NCBI RefSeq assembly: GCF_002368115.1 | Contig: NZ_AP018316.1 | Coordinates: forward strand, 3,112,186-3,176,185 | Reading direction: 5' to 3' | Length of the DNA: 64,000 nt | DNA from: Dolichospermum compactum NIES-806 | Lineage (GTDB): Bacteria > Cyanobacteriota > Cyanobacteriia > Cyanobacteriales > Nostocaceae | In this document: in pieces, positions 51,466-59,438 of the stretch | Position numbering within the stretch: the first letter of the stretch is position 1 | How the letters are laid out: every line of letters starts with the position of its first letter | The notes under the pieces: model-generated | What the model was told of the DNA's origin: nothing | Database searches by the model: none | Seen by the model: only the letters and a program-made list of their open reading frames with translations | Position numbers and translations under genes: made by a program

Positions 51466-53059
51466 ATTATTAGAAATTGCCCAAAAGGAACTTTCTCAAC
51501 GGAAATCTGTGCAAATTCGCTGTTGTACTGCTGCGGGTTGTCTCTCTTCTGATTCTCAATCTGTGAAAGATCATCTCGAAGCATCTGTGAAAGCTGCGGG
51601 TTTACAAGATACTGTACAAGTTGCTGGTGTCGGTTGTATGCGTTTGTGCTGTCAGGGACCATTGGTACAGGTGGAAAATCGGGAAAATTTATCCGCATCA
51701 AAGCTGTATCAAAAAGTTATGCCAGAAAATGCAGCAGCAATTATGGCGGGGGTAAAGGGAGAAGTCACAAGTTTACAGGAGGGTGATTTAAATCAGCCAT
51801 TTTTTAGCCGTCAATTACCAATTGTCCTAGAAAACAGTGGTAAAATTGACCCCGAACGGATTCAAGCTTATATTGCGGCTGATGGTTATCAAGCCCTTTA
51901 CCAAGTGTTGCGGGAAATGAAACCCAGTCAGGTGGTAGAAACTATTACTAAAAGCGGTTTAAGGGGACGTGGTGGTGCTGGTTATCCCACTGGTTTAAAA
52001 TGGGGAACAGTAGCAAAATCCGCCAGTGAGAGGAAGTTTGTAATTTGCAATGCTGATGAAGGTGATCCTGGTGCATTCATGGATAGGAGTGTATTGGAAA
52101 GTGATCCTCACCGGATTTTGGAAGGGATGGCGATCGCTGCCTACTCCATCGGCGCAAATCAAGGCTATATTTATGTTAGGGCAGAATATCCTATTGCTAT
52201 TAAACGTCTAGAAATTGCTATTCGTCAAGCCCAACACTTAGGGCTTTTGGGTTCACAAATCTTTGATTCTCCCTTTGATTTTAAAGTAGAAATCCGGATC
52301 GGTGCGGGAGCTTATGTCTGCGGTGAAGAAACGGCGTTAATGGCTTCAATTGAAGGTAAACGTGGTGTCCCCCATCCTCGTCCACCATACCCGGCTGAAT
52401 CGGGTTTATGGGGCTATCCAACGTTAATTAACAACGTGGAAACCTTTGCCAATATCGCGCCAATTATTCGTAAAGGTGCTGATTGGTTTGCTAATATCGG
52501 CATTGGTAAAAGCAAAGGCACAAAGGTATTTGCGTTAGCGGGAAACATCCGCAACACGGGTTTAATTGAAGTCCCAATGGGAACATCTTTACAGGAAATT
52601 GTCGAGGAAATGGGAGGAGGTGTTCCCGACAATGGTATGGCTAAAGCAGTACAAACCGGTGGACCTTCAGGGGGATGTATTCCTGCGGCGGCTTTTGCTA
52701 CACCTGTGGATTATGAATCTTTAACTGCTTTGGGTTCAATGATGGGTTCGGGCGGGATGATTGTCATGGATCAAACTACAAATATGGTAGATGTCGCCCG
52801 CTTTTTCATGGAATTTTGTATGGATGAATCTTGCGGTAAGTGCATTCCTTGTCGAGTAGGAACTGTGCAATTACACGGTTTATTAACAAAGATTAGTCAA
52901 GGAAAAGGTTCACTAGCTGATTTAGATTTATTGGAGGAACTTTGCGACATGGTAAAACACACCAGTTTATGTGGTTTAGGACAGTCTGCACCAAATCCAG
53001 TTTTTAGCACTTTGCAATATTTTCGAGATGAATATTTGGAATTAGTCAGTTGTCATTAG
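51452..53059 (+). CDS. hoxF: Bidirectional hydrogenase diaphorase subunit HoxF
   Basis: NuoF-like subunit of 535 residues carrying FMN and the NAD(P)H site. I start at the ATG at 51452; the frame to 51422 would be a TTG. The N-terminal NuoE-like part has Cys in IRCCTAAGCLSSDS and VGCMRLCCQGP, then RGRGGAGYPTGLKW (FMN), NADEGDPGAFMDRS (NADH) and the [4Fe-4S] motif SCGKCIPCRVG near residue 460. With HoxE and HoxU it forms the diaphorase that links H2 turnover to NAD(P)H or ferredoxin. Heptamer repeats CATTAGT and AAAATCT follow (53048-53125). Confidence 0.97.
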   Translation: MELSELLEIAQKELSQRKSVQIRCCTAAGCLSSDSQSVKDHLEASVKAAGLQDTVQVAGVGCMRLCCQGPLVQVENRENLSASKLYQKVMPENAAAIMAGVKGEVTSLQEGDLNQPFFSRQLPIVLENSGKIDPERIQAYIAADGYQALYQVLREMKPSQVVETITKSGLRGRGGAGYPTGLKWGTVAKSASERKFVICNADEGDPGAFMDRSVLESDPHRILEGMAIAAYSIGANQGYIYVRAEYPIAIKRLEIAIRQAQHLGLLGSQIFDSPFDFKVEIRIGAGAYVCGEETALMASIEGKRGVPHPRPPYPAESGLWGYPTLINNVETFANIAPIIRKGADWFANIGIGKSKGTKVFALAGNIRNTGLIEVPMGTSLQEIVEEMGGGVPDNGMAKAVQTGGPSGGCIPAAAFATPVDYESLTALGSMMGSGGMIVMDQTTNMVDVARFFMEFCMDESCGKCIPCRVGTVQLHGLLTKISQGKGSLADLDLLEELCDMVKHTSLCGLGQSAPNPVFSTLQYFRDEYLELVSCH

Positions 53060-53130
53060 TCATTAGTCATTGGTCAGTAGTTATTACCAATTACCAATCC
53101 AAAATCTAAAATCTAAAATCTAAAATTACT

Positions 53131-53847
53131 ATGACTGTAAAAACTTTAACAATAAATGGGGAATTGATTAGCGCTCGTGAGGATGAAACCTTACTAGAAG
53201 CAGCGCAGGAAGCTAGTATTCATATTCCTACATTATGCCATTTAGAAGGTGTAGGTGATATTGGTGCTTGTCGTTTATGTTTGGTGGAAATTGCGGGAAG
53301 TAATAAATTACAACCTGCTTGCGTGACTAAAGTTACAGAAGGAATGGAGGTGAATACAAATAGCGATCGCTTACAAAAATACCGGCGGACAATTGTAGAA
53401 ATGTTATTTGCCGAAGGTAATCACATTTGCTCAGTTTGTGTTGCTAATGATAACTGTGAATTACAAGATTTAGCCATAGAAATGGGCATGGATCATCTCC
53501 GCTTAGAATATCAAAATCCTCAGCGAACTGTTGACACTTCCCATCATCTTTTTGGCATAGATCATAATCGTTGTGTACTTTGCACTCGCTGTATTCGTGT
53601 CTGTGATGAAATTGAAGGCGCACATACTTGGGATATGGCAGGAAGAGGATCAAAATCTCATGCAATTACTGATTTAAATCAACCTTGGGGAACTTCCCAA
53701 ACCTGTACTTCCTGCGGTAAATGTGTTAATGCCTGTCCCACAGGAGCGTTATTTGATAAAGGTTCAAGTGTCGGTGAAATGAAACATGATCGGGGCAAAA
53801 TTGAATTTTTAGTAACTGCAAGAAATAAAAAGCAGTGGAATTTTTAG
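53131..53847 (+). CDS. hoxU: Bidirectional hydrogenase diaphorase subunit HoxU
   Basis: NuoG-like electron-transfer subunit of 238 residues. The [2Fe-2S] ferredoxin-like domain has CHLEGVGDIGACRLCLVE near 35-55. A histidine/cysteine cluster (HICSVCVANDNCELQ near 100-115) binds a [4Fe-4S] centre, and two ferredoxin-type motifs follow (NRCVLCTRCIRVCDE; TSCGKCVNACPTGAL). It relays electrons from HoxF to the hydrogenase pair HoxYH. The gene starts 71 bp after hoxF, with AAAATCT repeats in between. Confidence 0.96.
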   Translation: MTVKTLTINGELISAREDETLLEAAQEASIHIPTLCHLEGVGDIGACRLCLVEIAGSNKLQPACVTKVTEGMEVNTNSDRLQKYRRTIVEMLFAEGNHICSVCVANDNCELQDLAIEMGMDHLRLEYQNPQRTVDTSHHLFGIDHNRCVLCTRCIRVCDEIEGAHTWDMAGRGSKSHAITDLNQPWGTSQTCTSCGKCVNACPTGALFDKGSSVGEMKHDRGKIEFLVTARNKKQWNF

Positions 53848-53882
53848 TCATTAGTCATTAGCATAATTTAAAATAAACTCTC

Positions 53883-54404
53883 ATGTTACAGCATATTCAA
53901 CAAATATTTAAGCGAATTCTATTAGTAGGAATATTGACAACATTTATATTCCTTGGTTTAGCAAATCTATCATCTGAAAAAGTAATTGCTGCTATTACTC
54001 AGCTAGGAAATCCTCCAGAAGAACTTATTTATCGTTCACAAGTGAAATTAGATGATCAATCAGGAAAAGTCTGGCAAGTTGTATTATTTAAACAAGTGTA
54101 TTCGGATCAACCATCGAATATAAATCTTCGCCTAGTTGGTTTTCCTAGTGTTGGTGAGTTAATTCATCCCCAACCTTTAAGAATCACCTCAACAACAGGT
54201 AAAGTTTGGAATGCTGCTGATGTATTTTTAGAGGAAGCTCCAGCACCAACTGTTGGTCAATATGATTTGACAGAAATCTTACCTCAATTACCTCCAGAAT
54301 CTTTAACTTTATCTATACCCCTTCCCAGCACAAACTTCATTAATATCGCAGTTCCTATTCATGTTGTCAAAGAATGGCAATCATTAATTTCCACTGAAAA
54401 CTGA
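53883..54404 (+). CDS. DUF3122-family exported protein within the hox cluster
   Basis: Protein of 173 residues inserted between hoxU and hoxY. The N-terminus carries a hydrophobic stretch (about 12-28) that may be a signal peptide or anchor. The remaining body has GKVWQVVLFKQVY, NLRLVGFPSVGE and HPQPLRITSTTGKVW, which I recognise as DUF3122. Similar ORFs sit among the hox genes of other filamentous cyanobacteria. It is not needed by any known step of hydrogenase assembly. The next gene, hoxY, starts 12 bp later, so it is co-transcribed. Confidence 0.78.
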   Translation: MLQHIQQIFKRILLVGILTTFIFLGLANLSSEKVIAAITQLGNPPEELIYRSQVKLDDQSGKVWQVVLFKQVYSDQPSNINLRLVGFPSVGELIHPQPLRITSTTGKVWNAADVFLEEAPAPTVGQYDLTEILPQLPPESLTLSIPLPSTNFINIAVPIHVVKEWQSLISTEN

Positions 54405-54416
54405 AAAGGTAAAAAA

Positions 54417-54962
54417 ATGACTAAAATCAAATTAGCAACAGTCTGGTTAGGTGGGTGTTCTGGTTGTCATATGTCCTTTCTCGATTTGGACGAATGGTTA
54501 ATATATTTAGCCGCACAAGTAGATATAGTTTATAGTCCCTTTGCTGATATTAAAGAATATCCCGAAGGTGTAGATATCGTATTAGTTGAAGGTGCGATCG
54601 CCAATGAAGAACATTTAGAATTAATTTACAAAATTAGAGAACGAACTAAAACAATAATTTCCTTTGGTGATTGTGCTGTTACTGGTAATGTTACCGCTTT
54701 ACGTAATCTTTCCGGTGGTGCTGAACCAGCCCTACAATTAGCTTACATTCAAGAAGCCAATATTAATCAACAAATTCCCAATTCCTGGGGAATTGTTCCC
54801 CCTTTACTAGATACAGTTGTCCCTGTGCATAAGGTAGTACCAGTTGATATTTATTTACCCGGTTGTCCCCCTTCAGCACATCGGATTCGTGCCGCACTTG
54901 AACCACTATTAAAAGGAGAAAACCCGCAAATTGTCGGCAGAAAAATGATTAAATTTGGTTAA
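54417..54962 (+). CDS. hoxY: Bidirectional hydrogenase small subunit HoxY
   Basis: Small subunit of the NiFe hydrogenase, 181 residues, which binds the proximal [4Fe-4S] cluster. Ligands are in GGCSGCHMSFLDLDEW near residue 15, FGDCAVTGN near 87 and LPGCPPSAHRI near 145. It lacks the medial and distal clusters of larger NiFe small subunits, as usual for HoxY. The stop is followed by 164 bp with a repeat (54997-55035) and heptamers before the CBS gene. Confidence 0.96.
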   Translation: MTKIKLATVWLGGCSGCHMSFLDLDEWLIYLAAQVDIVYSPFADIKEYPEGVDIVLVEGAIANEEHLELIYKIRERTKTIISFGDCAVTGNVTALRNLSGGAEPALQLAYIQEANINQQIPNSWGIVPPLLDTVVPVHKVVPVDIYLPGCPPSAHRIRAALEPLLKGENPQIVGRKMIKFG

Positions 54963-55126
54963 TTAGTAATTACAACCAAATAAATACATACATTATAGCC
55001 CTCTCCTTGCTTGCGGGGAGGGGGTTGGGGGTGGGCTTCTTAGATTTAACTCAACAGATAACCCCTATATTTTCTTTCTTCCTCCTGACTCCTTTCTTTC
55101 TGACTCCTATTTTTCCGAGGTGACTT

Positions 55127-55741
55127 ATGTTAACAGCAGCAGATGTAATGACTAAAGATGTGGCAATGATTCGCAGTTCAGCCACAGTCAAAGAAGCAGT
55201 TGATTTAATGAAAGCAAGAGATTGGAGAGCATTAATTGTAGATCGTCGTCATGAACAAGATGCTTATGGAATTATCACAGAAAGCGACATTGTGTATAAA
55301 GTCATTTCCTATAGCAAAGATCCAAATAAAATCCGTGTTTATGAAATTATGACTAAACCTTGTATTGTCGTTAATCCAGAATTAGGTTTAGAATATGTAG
55401 CCAGATTATTTGCTAATCATCATCTCCGACGTGCGCCTGTAATTAGTGGTAAATTATTAGGAATAATCTCACTTACTGATATCTTAGCCAGAAGTACTTG
55501 TTTAGAACAACCGCGCTCATTTTTATTAGAACAAGAATTACAAGATGAAATTAAAAAAGCTCGAATTGTTTGTGCAGAAAAAGGCATCAATTCCGCAGAA
55601 TGTGCAGCAGCTTGGGATGTAGTAGAAGAAATTCAAGCCGAAATTGCCCACCAACTCGCTGAAAAACCTCTGAAAACTGCCTTTGAAGATTACTGTGATG
55701 AATATTCAGAATTCACAGAATCTAGGTTTTATGATTTGTAA
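55127..55741 (+). CDS. CBS-domain protein within the hox cluster
   Basis: Protein of 204 residues with two CBS motifs (about 5-60 and 72-125; MTKDVAMIRSSATVKEAV and MTKPCIVVNPELGLEYV), and an alpha-helical tail (about 140-204) with a cysteine-containing AEKGINSAECAAAW segment. CBS pairs bind adenosine ligands such as AMP, ATP or NAD. A gene of this type between hoxY and hoxH is known from other Nostocales. A role in sensing energy charge for the hydrogenase would be inference. Confidence 0.85.
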   Translation: MLTAADVMTKDVAMIRSSATVKEAVDLMKARDWRALIVDRRHEQDAYGIITESDIVYKVISYSKDPNKIRVYEIMTKPCIVVNPELGLEYVARLFANHHLRRAPVISGKLLGIISLTDILARSTCLEQPRSFLLEQELQDEIKKARIVCAEKGINSAECAAAWDVVEEIQAEIAHQLAEKPLKTAFEDYCDEYSEFTESRFYDL

Positions 55742-55754
55742 TATGTAGTAATAC

Positions 55755-55829
55755 GTAGGTTGGGTAGAACGAAGTGAAACCCAACATGATCAAAGATTTT
55801 TTGGGTTTCCTTGCGTCAACCCAACCTAC
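55755..55829. repeat. Long palindromic repeat GTAGGTTGGGT upstream of hoxH
   Basis: GTAGGTTGGGT (55755-55765) pairs with ACCCAACCTAC (55819-55829), and inside it GAAACCCAA pairs with TTGGGTTTC, so the RNA could fold into one long hairpin. A relative lies at 58734-58790. It ends 32 bp before the hoxH start and may affect the ratio of hoxY to hoxH. Confidence 0.75.
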
Positions 55830-55861
55830 AATTGTTTATTATTACCAATCACCGATTAATT

Positions 55862-57310
55862 ATGAAAACAATCATTATTGACCCAGTTACTCGCATTGAA
55901 GGACACGCGAAAATTAGCATTTATTTAGATGATGAAGGTCAAGTAAATGATGCTAGATTTCATGTTACGGAATTTCGTGGGTTTGAAAAATTTTGTGTCG
56001 GTCGTCCATTTCCAGAAATGCCAGGAATTACGGCGAGAATTTGCGGTATTTGTCCAGTCAGTCACTTATTAGCATCAGCCAAAACAGGCGATCGCATTTT
56101 AGCCGTCACAATTCCCAAAACAGCCTCTCAATTACGCCGTTTGATGAATTTGGGTCAAATCATCCAATCTCATGCCCTCAGCTTCTTTCACCTCAGCGCA
56201 CCAGACCTATTATTAGGCATGGATAGCGAACCCGAAAACCGCAATATTTTTGGTTTAATTGCTGCCGAACCGGAATTAGCCAGAGGTGGAATCCGTTTAC
56301 GCCAATTTGGACAAGAAATCATTGAATTATTAGGAGGAAAAAAAATTCATCCTTCCTGGGCTGTTCCTGGTGGAGTTCGTGACCCTTTAACCACAGAAAA
56401 TCGCACCCACATTCAGCAAAAAATTCCTGAAGCCAAAGCCACTGTAATTAGTGCCATAGCTTTATTTAAAAGCTTGTTAAAAACTTATGAAAAAGAAGCA
56501 AAAACCTTTGGTAATTTTCCGAGTTTATTCATGGGTTTAGTCAGTTCTGAAGGTTTATGGGAAACTTATGATGGACATATCCGATTTGTTGATAGTGGAG
56601 GAAACATCGTTGCTGATAATCTTGATGCTGCTAACTATCATGAATTTATTGGTGAAGCAGTCCAAGCAGATTCTTATTTAAAATCACCTTATTATCTTCC
56701 TTTAGGTTATCCTGATACCACAGATCATTGTCGTTTAGATAGTGGAATGTATCGCGTTGGACCATTAGCTAGATTAAATATTTGTAATCATATTGGCACA
56801 CCTTTAGCAGACACAGAATTAAAAGAATTTCGTAGTCATGGAAACGGAACTGTTAAATCATCATTTTTCTATCATTATGCCCGGTTGATTGAAATTTTAG
56901 CATCAATTGAACATATAGAGATTATCCTTGATGACCCAGATATTCTATCAACTCGTCTCCGTGCGGAAGCTGGTATTAATTGCCTGGAAGCAGTTGGAGT
57001 TAGTGAAGCCCCAAGAGGAACATTATTCCATCATTATCAAGTTGATGAAAATGGTTTAATGTTAAAAGTAAATTTGATTATTGCTACTGGTCAAAATAAC
57101 TTAGCCATGAATCGCACAGTTGCCCAAATTGCCCGTCATTTTATTCAAGGAGACCATATAAAAGAAGGAATGTTAAACCGAGTTGAAGCCGGAATTAGGG
57201 CTTTTGATCCTTGTTTGAGTTGTTCCACTCATGCAATGGGACAAATGCCTTTATTAATAGAAGTAGTGGACACAAATGGAACTATAGTTAATCAAATTTG
57301 CCGTAATTAA
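55862..57310 (+). CDS. hoxH: Bidirectional hydrogenase large subunit HoxH
   Basis: Catalytic NiFe subunit of 482 residues from the ATG at 55862; the frame to 55811 would require a TTG and reads the repeat. The nickel ligands are Cys61 and Cys64 (ARICGICPVSH) and Cys451 and Cys454 (FDPCLSCSTHAMG). Maturation should cleave after His457, releasing a 25-residue C-terminal peptide; the HoxW protease is encoded 1.6 kb away. All ligands are intact. The gene ends the hox cluster and is followed by a perfect palindrome at 57321-57355. Confidence 0.97.
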   Translation: MKTIIIDPVTRIEGHAKISIYLDDEGQVNDARFHVTEFRGFEKFCVGRPFPEMPGITARICGICPVSHLLASAKTGDRILAVTIPKTASQLRRLMNLGQIIQSHALSFFHLSAPDLLLGMDSEPENRNIFGLIAAEPELARGGIRLRQFGQEIIELLGGKKIHPSWAVPGGVRDPLTTENRTHIQQKIPEAKATVISAIALFKSLLKTYEKEAKTFGNFPSLFMGLVSSEGLWETYDGHIRFVDSGGNIVADNLDAANYHEFIGEAVQADSYLKSPYYLPLGYPDTTDHCRLDSGMYRVGPLARLNICNHIGTPLADTELKEFRSHGNGTVKSSFFYHYARLIEILASIEHIEIILDDPDILSTRLRAEAGINCLEAVGVSEAPRGTLFHHYQVDENGLMLKVNLIIATGQNNLAMNRTVAQIARHFIQGDHIKEGMLNRVEAGIRAFDPCLSCSTHAMGQMPLLIEVVDTNGTIVNQICRN

Positions 57311-57320
57311 GTTAGTTATT

Positions 57321-57355
57321 TAGATCCCCGACTTCTTAAAGAAGTCGGGGATCTA
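57321..57355. terminator. Perfect 17-bp palindrome after hoxH, possible terminator
   Basis: TAGATCCCCGACTTCTT and its exact reverse complement flank a single A, 10 bp after the hoxH stop. TATTTTTA follows shortly (57357-57364). Because the same GATCCCCGACTTCTT palindrome is known as a repeat in cyanobacterial genomes, it may be a dispersed element that happens to stop transcription. Confidence 0.6.
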
Positions 57356-57402
57356 GTATTTTTATGATATAATTCAACTTAAACTGATATTACCCAAATT
57401 TT

Positions 57403-57984
57403 ATGACTCTTGCTACTGCTAAACGCTTTACCATAACTGAATATCACCGTCTAGCAGACCTTGACTTCTTCACAGAAGATGACAGAGTTGAACTAATTAA
57501 AGGTGAAATTATCAAAATGGCTGCAAAAGGTAGACCACATTCAACATACAATAGACGGTTAATCAGAGAATTAACAACATTATTAGGAAATCTTGCCACT
57601 TTACAAGCTCAAGATCCTATATACATAGCCCCAAATAGTGAACCAGAACCAGATATAGCTATCCTCCGTAATAGAACTGATGATTATTTTCTAAATCATC
57701 CCACCTCATCTGATATTTTCCTAATTATTGAAGTAGCTGATTCATCTTTAAAATATGACCAAGAAGTGAAACTACCCCTATATTCAGAAGCAGGTATTTC
57801 TGATTATTGGATTTTCAACTTAATCGCCTATTATTTAGAATGCTACAGTGACCCATATCAAGATTTACAAGGTAAATTTGGCTATCGTCACAAATCAATT
57901 ATCCTCCCTAATGAGTCCGTAAAATTGCCATCTTTCCCGGAATTAATCTTAGATTTAACTAAAGTATTTCCAGGGAAAAATTAA
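57403..57984 (+). CDS. Uma2-family (DUF820) nuclease-like protein
   Basis: Protein of 193 residues of the large cyanobacterial Uma2 family, which has a PD-(D/E)XK restriction-endonuclease fold. The likely metal site is seen in EPEPDIAILR (Asp near 85), FLIIEVADSSLKYD (Glu near 108, Lys near 117) and YSEAGISDYWIFNL. Function is unknown; family members are numerous and vary quickly. It is on the same strand as the hox genes but has no link to hydrogenase. Confidence 0.88.
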   Translation: MTLATAKRFTITEYHRLADLDFFTEDDRVELIKGEIIKMAAKGRPHSTYNRRLIRELTTLLGNLATLQAQDPIYIAPNSEPEPDIAILRNRTDDYFLNHPTSSDIFLIIEVADSSLKYDQEVKLPLYSEAGISDYWIFNLIAYYLECYSDPYQDLQGKFGYRHKSIILPNESVKLPSFPELILDLTKVFPGKN

Positions 57985-58116
57985 GTTATAAAATTAAAAT
58001 TTGCAAAAATTGATAAAATGTGCTATTTTAATTGTGAAGTGATGTAATGGGATTCTAGTGAAAATTTACAATAATACTAGTATAAAAATTAGCGGCTGAT
58101 ATAGCCGCACCAGTAT

Positions 58117-58506
58117 CTATGGTTCACTCATATTTACACCTGCTGCAATAAGGTCAAAATTATTGGGAAAATGGGTGTTATGATCACAGTCTGCCTTTTT
58201 TAAATGCGTCCCTTCTAAATTAGCTTGACGCAAATTCGCGGAAAATAACATTGTTCCGCGCAAATCTGCATTTTGTAAATTGGCCTCACTTAAATCAGCA
58301 AAACTCAAATCACATCCTCGCAAATTTGCACCGCTAAGGTTGGCTTTACTCAAATCAGCATAGCTGAAATCAGAGCCTTTTAAATCCAAACTTTGTAAAT
58401 TAGCATCGCCTAATTCTGCTCTTTCAAAGTCTCTTTTTCCCATCGCATATTCTTCTAAAATCCTAGCAGCACTATTAATTGGTTGTTGAAAATTAACTTC
58501 AGGCAT
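58117..58506 (-). CDS. Pentapeptide-repeat protein
   Basis: Protein of 129 residues with about fifteen A(N/D)Lxx repeats between residues 30 and 115 (such as ADLSKANLSGANLRGCDLSF), which fold into a right-handed quadrilateral beta-helix. The N-terminus is helical (AARILEEYAMGKRDFERAELG). The C-terminus (NNFDLIAAGVNMSEP) is a typical cap. Cytosolic; function unknown. It faces the hoxW gene, with a repeat-rich gap of 390 bp between. Confidence 0.88.
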   Translation of the reverse strand: MPEVNFQQPINSAARILEEYAMGKRDFERAELGDANLQSLDLKGSDFSYADLSKANLSGANLRGCDLSFADLSEANLQNADLRGTMLFSANLRQANLEGTHLKKADCDHNTHFPNNFDLIAAGVNMSEP

Positions 58507-58698
58507 AAAACAGCCTCACAATTTATCTAAAAATTCTCATGGTTTAATGAAAACCATCCCAATTTATAATATAACGAATAAGTCAGAAAATAAATGTTCT
58601 GTTCACATAAGTTCGTTTTGATAATTTTTGTGTTTGCTCATAAGTCACTCAAATTTTACTCTTAGTCTTATATTCAAAATTAAGATGAAACTGTAGGC

Positions 58699-58822
58699 AA
58701 TACTGCTCGGTTAAGCCTCAAAAGTCATTATATTGTAGGTTGGGTTGTTCGCGTTAGCGTTGCGGAGCAATCAGAACGAAACCCAACAAAATCCTTGATA
58801 ATTTTCTTAACCGACAAGTATT
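58699..58822. mobile_element. Inverted-repeat element with a nested palindrome
   Basis: Outer arms AATACTGCTCGGTTAAG (58699-58715) and CTTAACCGACAAGTATT (58806-58822) differ at two of 17 positions. A smaller GTAGGTTGGGTT...AACCCAAC palindrome (about 58734-58790), related to that before hoxH, lies inside. There is no ORF. Confidence 0.7.
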
Positions 58823-58842
58823 GAAACTGTAGGGAACAAAAT

Positions 58843-58885
58843 TTCTAGAATAGTTGACCGCAGATAAACGCGGATGAATTAACAA
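58843..58885 (+). repeat. Short copy of the CCGCAGATAAACGC dispersed repeat
   Basis: Matches part of the repeat at 62203-62310 and the flanks of the split copy at 50631-50945. It lies just before hoxW. Confidence 0.6.
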
Positions 58886-58896
58886 GAGGAATAAAA

Positions 58897-59340
58897 ATGA
58901 TAAAAACTACAATAGTGATTGGTTATGGAAATGAATTATGTAGTGATGATGGTATTGGTTGTAGGGTAGCAAATATAGTTAATCTTTGGCATCTATCTAA
59001 TGTCCAATCTTTAGCAGTTCACCAACTTACTCCAGAATTAGCAGCAAATTTGGCAAATGTCAATTTAGCAATTTTTGTAGATGCTAGTTTGAATTCAGAA
59101 TTGCAAAATGTGCAAGTAGAATCTATACTACCTAATGAATCTAGGATGATCATAGGACATAGCATTAAGCTTACATATCTTTTAGCCTTAACAAAATCTC
59201 TCTATGGTTATAGTCCACCAGCTTGGTTAATAACAGTACCAGGGGTTAACTTTGAATTAGGAGATTGTCTTTCACCAATAGCAGAACAAGGAATTAGTAT
59301 AGCTTTAACAAAAATCATTAACATTATTAATAAAGGATAA
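58897..59340 (+). CDS. hoxW: Hydrogenase maturation protease HoxW
   Basis: Endopeptidase that trims the C-terminus of the HoxH precursor after nickel is inserted. The 147 residues resemble HybD/HycI: IVIGYGNELCSDDGIG (Glu13 and Asp near 18), VDAS (Asp62) and GHSI (His88), matching the nickel-sensing Glu, Asp and His of HybD. The assignment to HoxH rather than the uptake hydrogenase (HupW) rests on its place 1.6 kb after hoxH and on its short length. GAGGA lies 7 bp before the ATG. Confidence 0.88.
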   Translation: MIKTTIVIGYGNELCSDDGIGCRVANIVNLWHLSNVQSLAVHQLTPELAANLANVNLAIFVDASLNSELQNVQVESILPNESRMIIGHSIKLTYLLALTKSLYGYSPPAWLITVPGVNFELGDCLSPIAEQGISIALTKIINIINKG

Positions 59341-59438
59341 AAAATTCCATTTCTCTTCCTCTCTGCGACTCTGCGTGAAACAAATTCATACCTTCATTCA
59401 GCAAAATACAAAATAATCACAAATTCATAGGAGTATGT

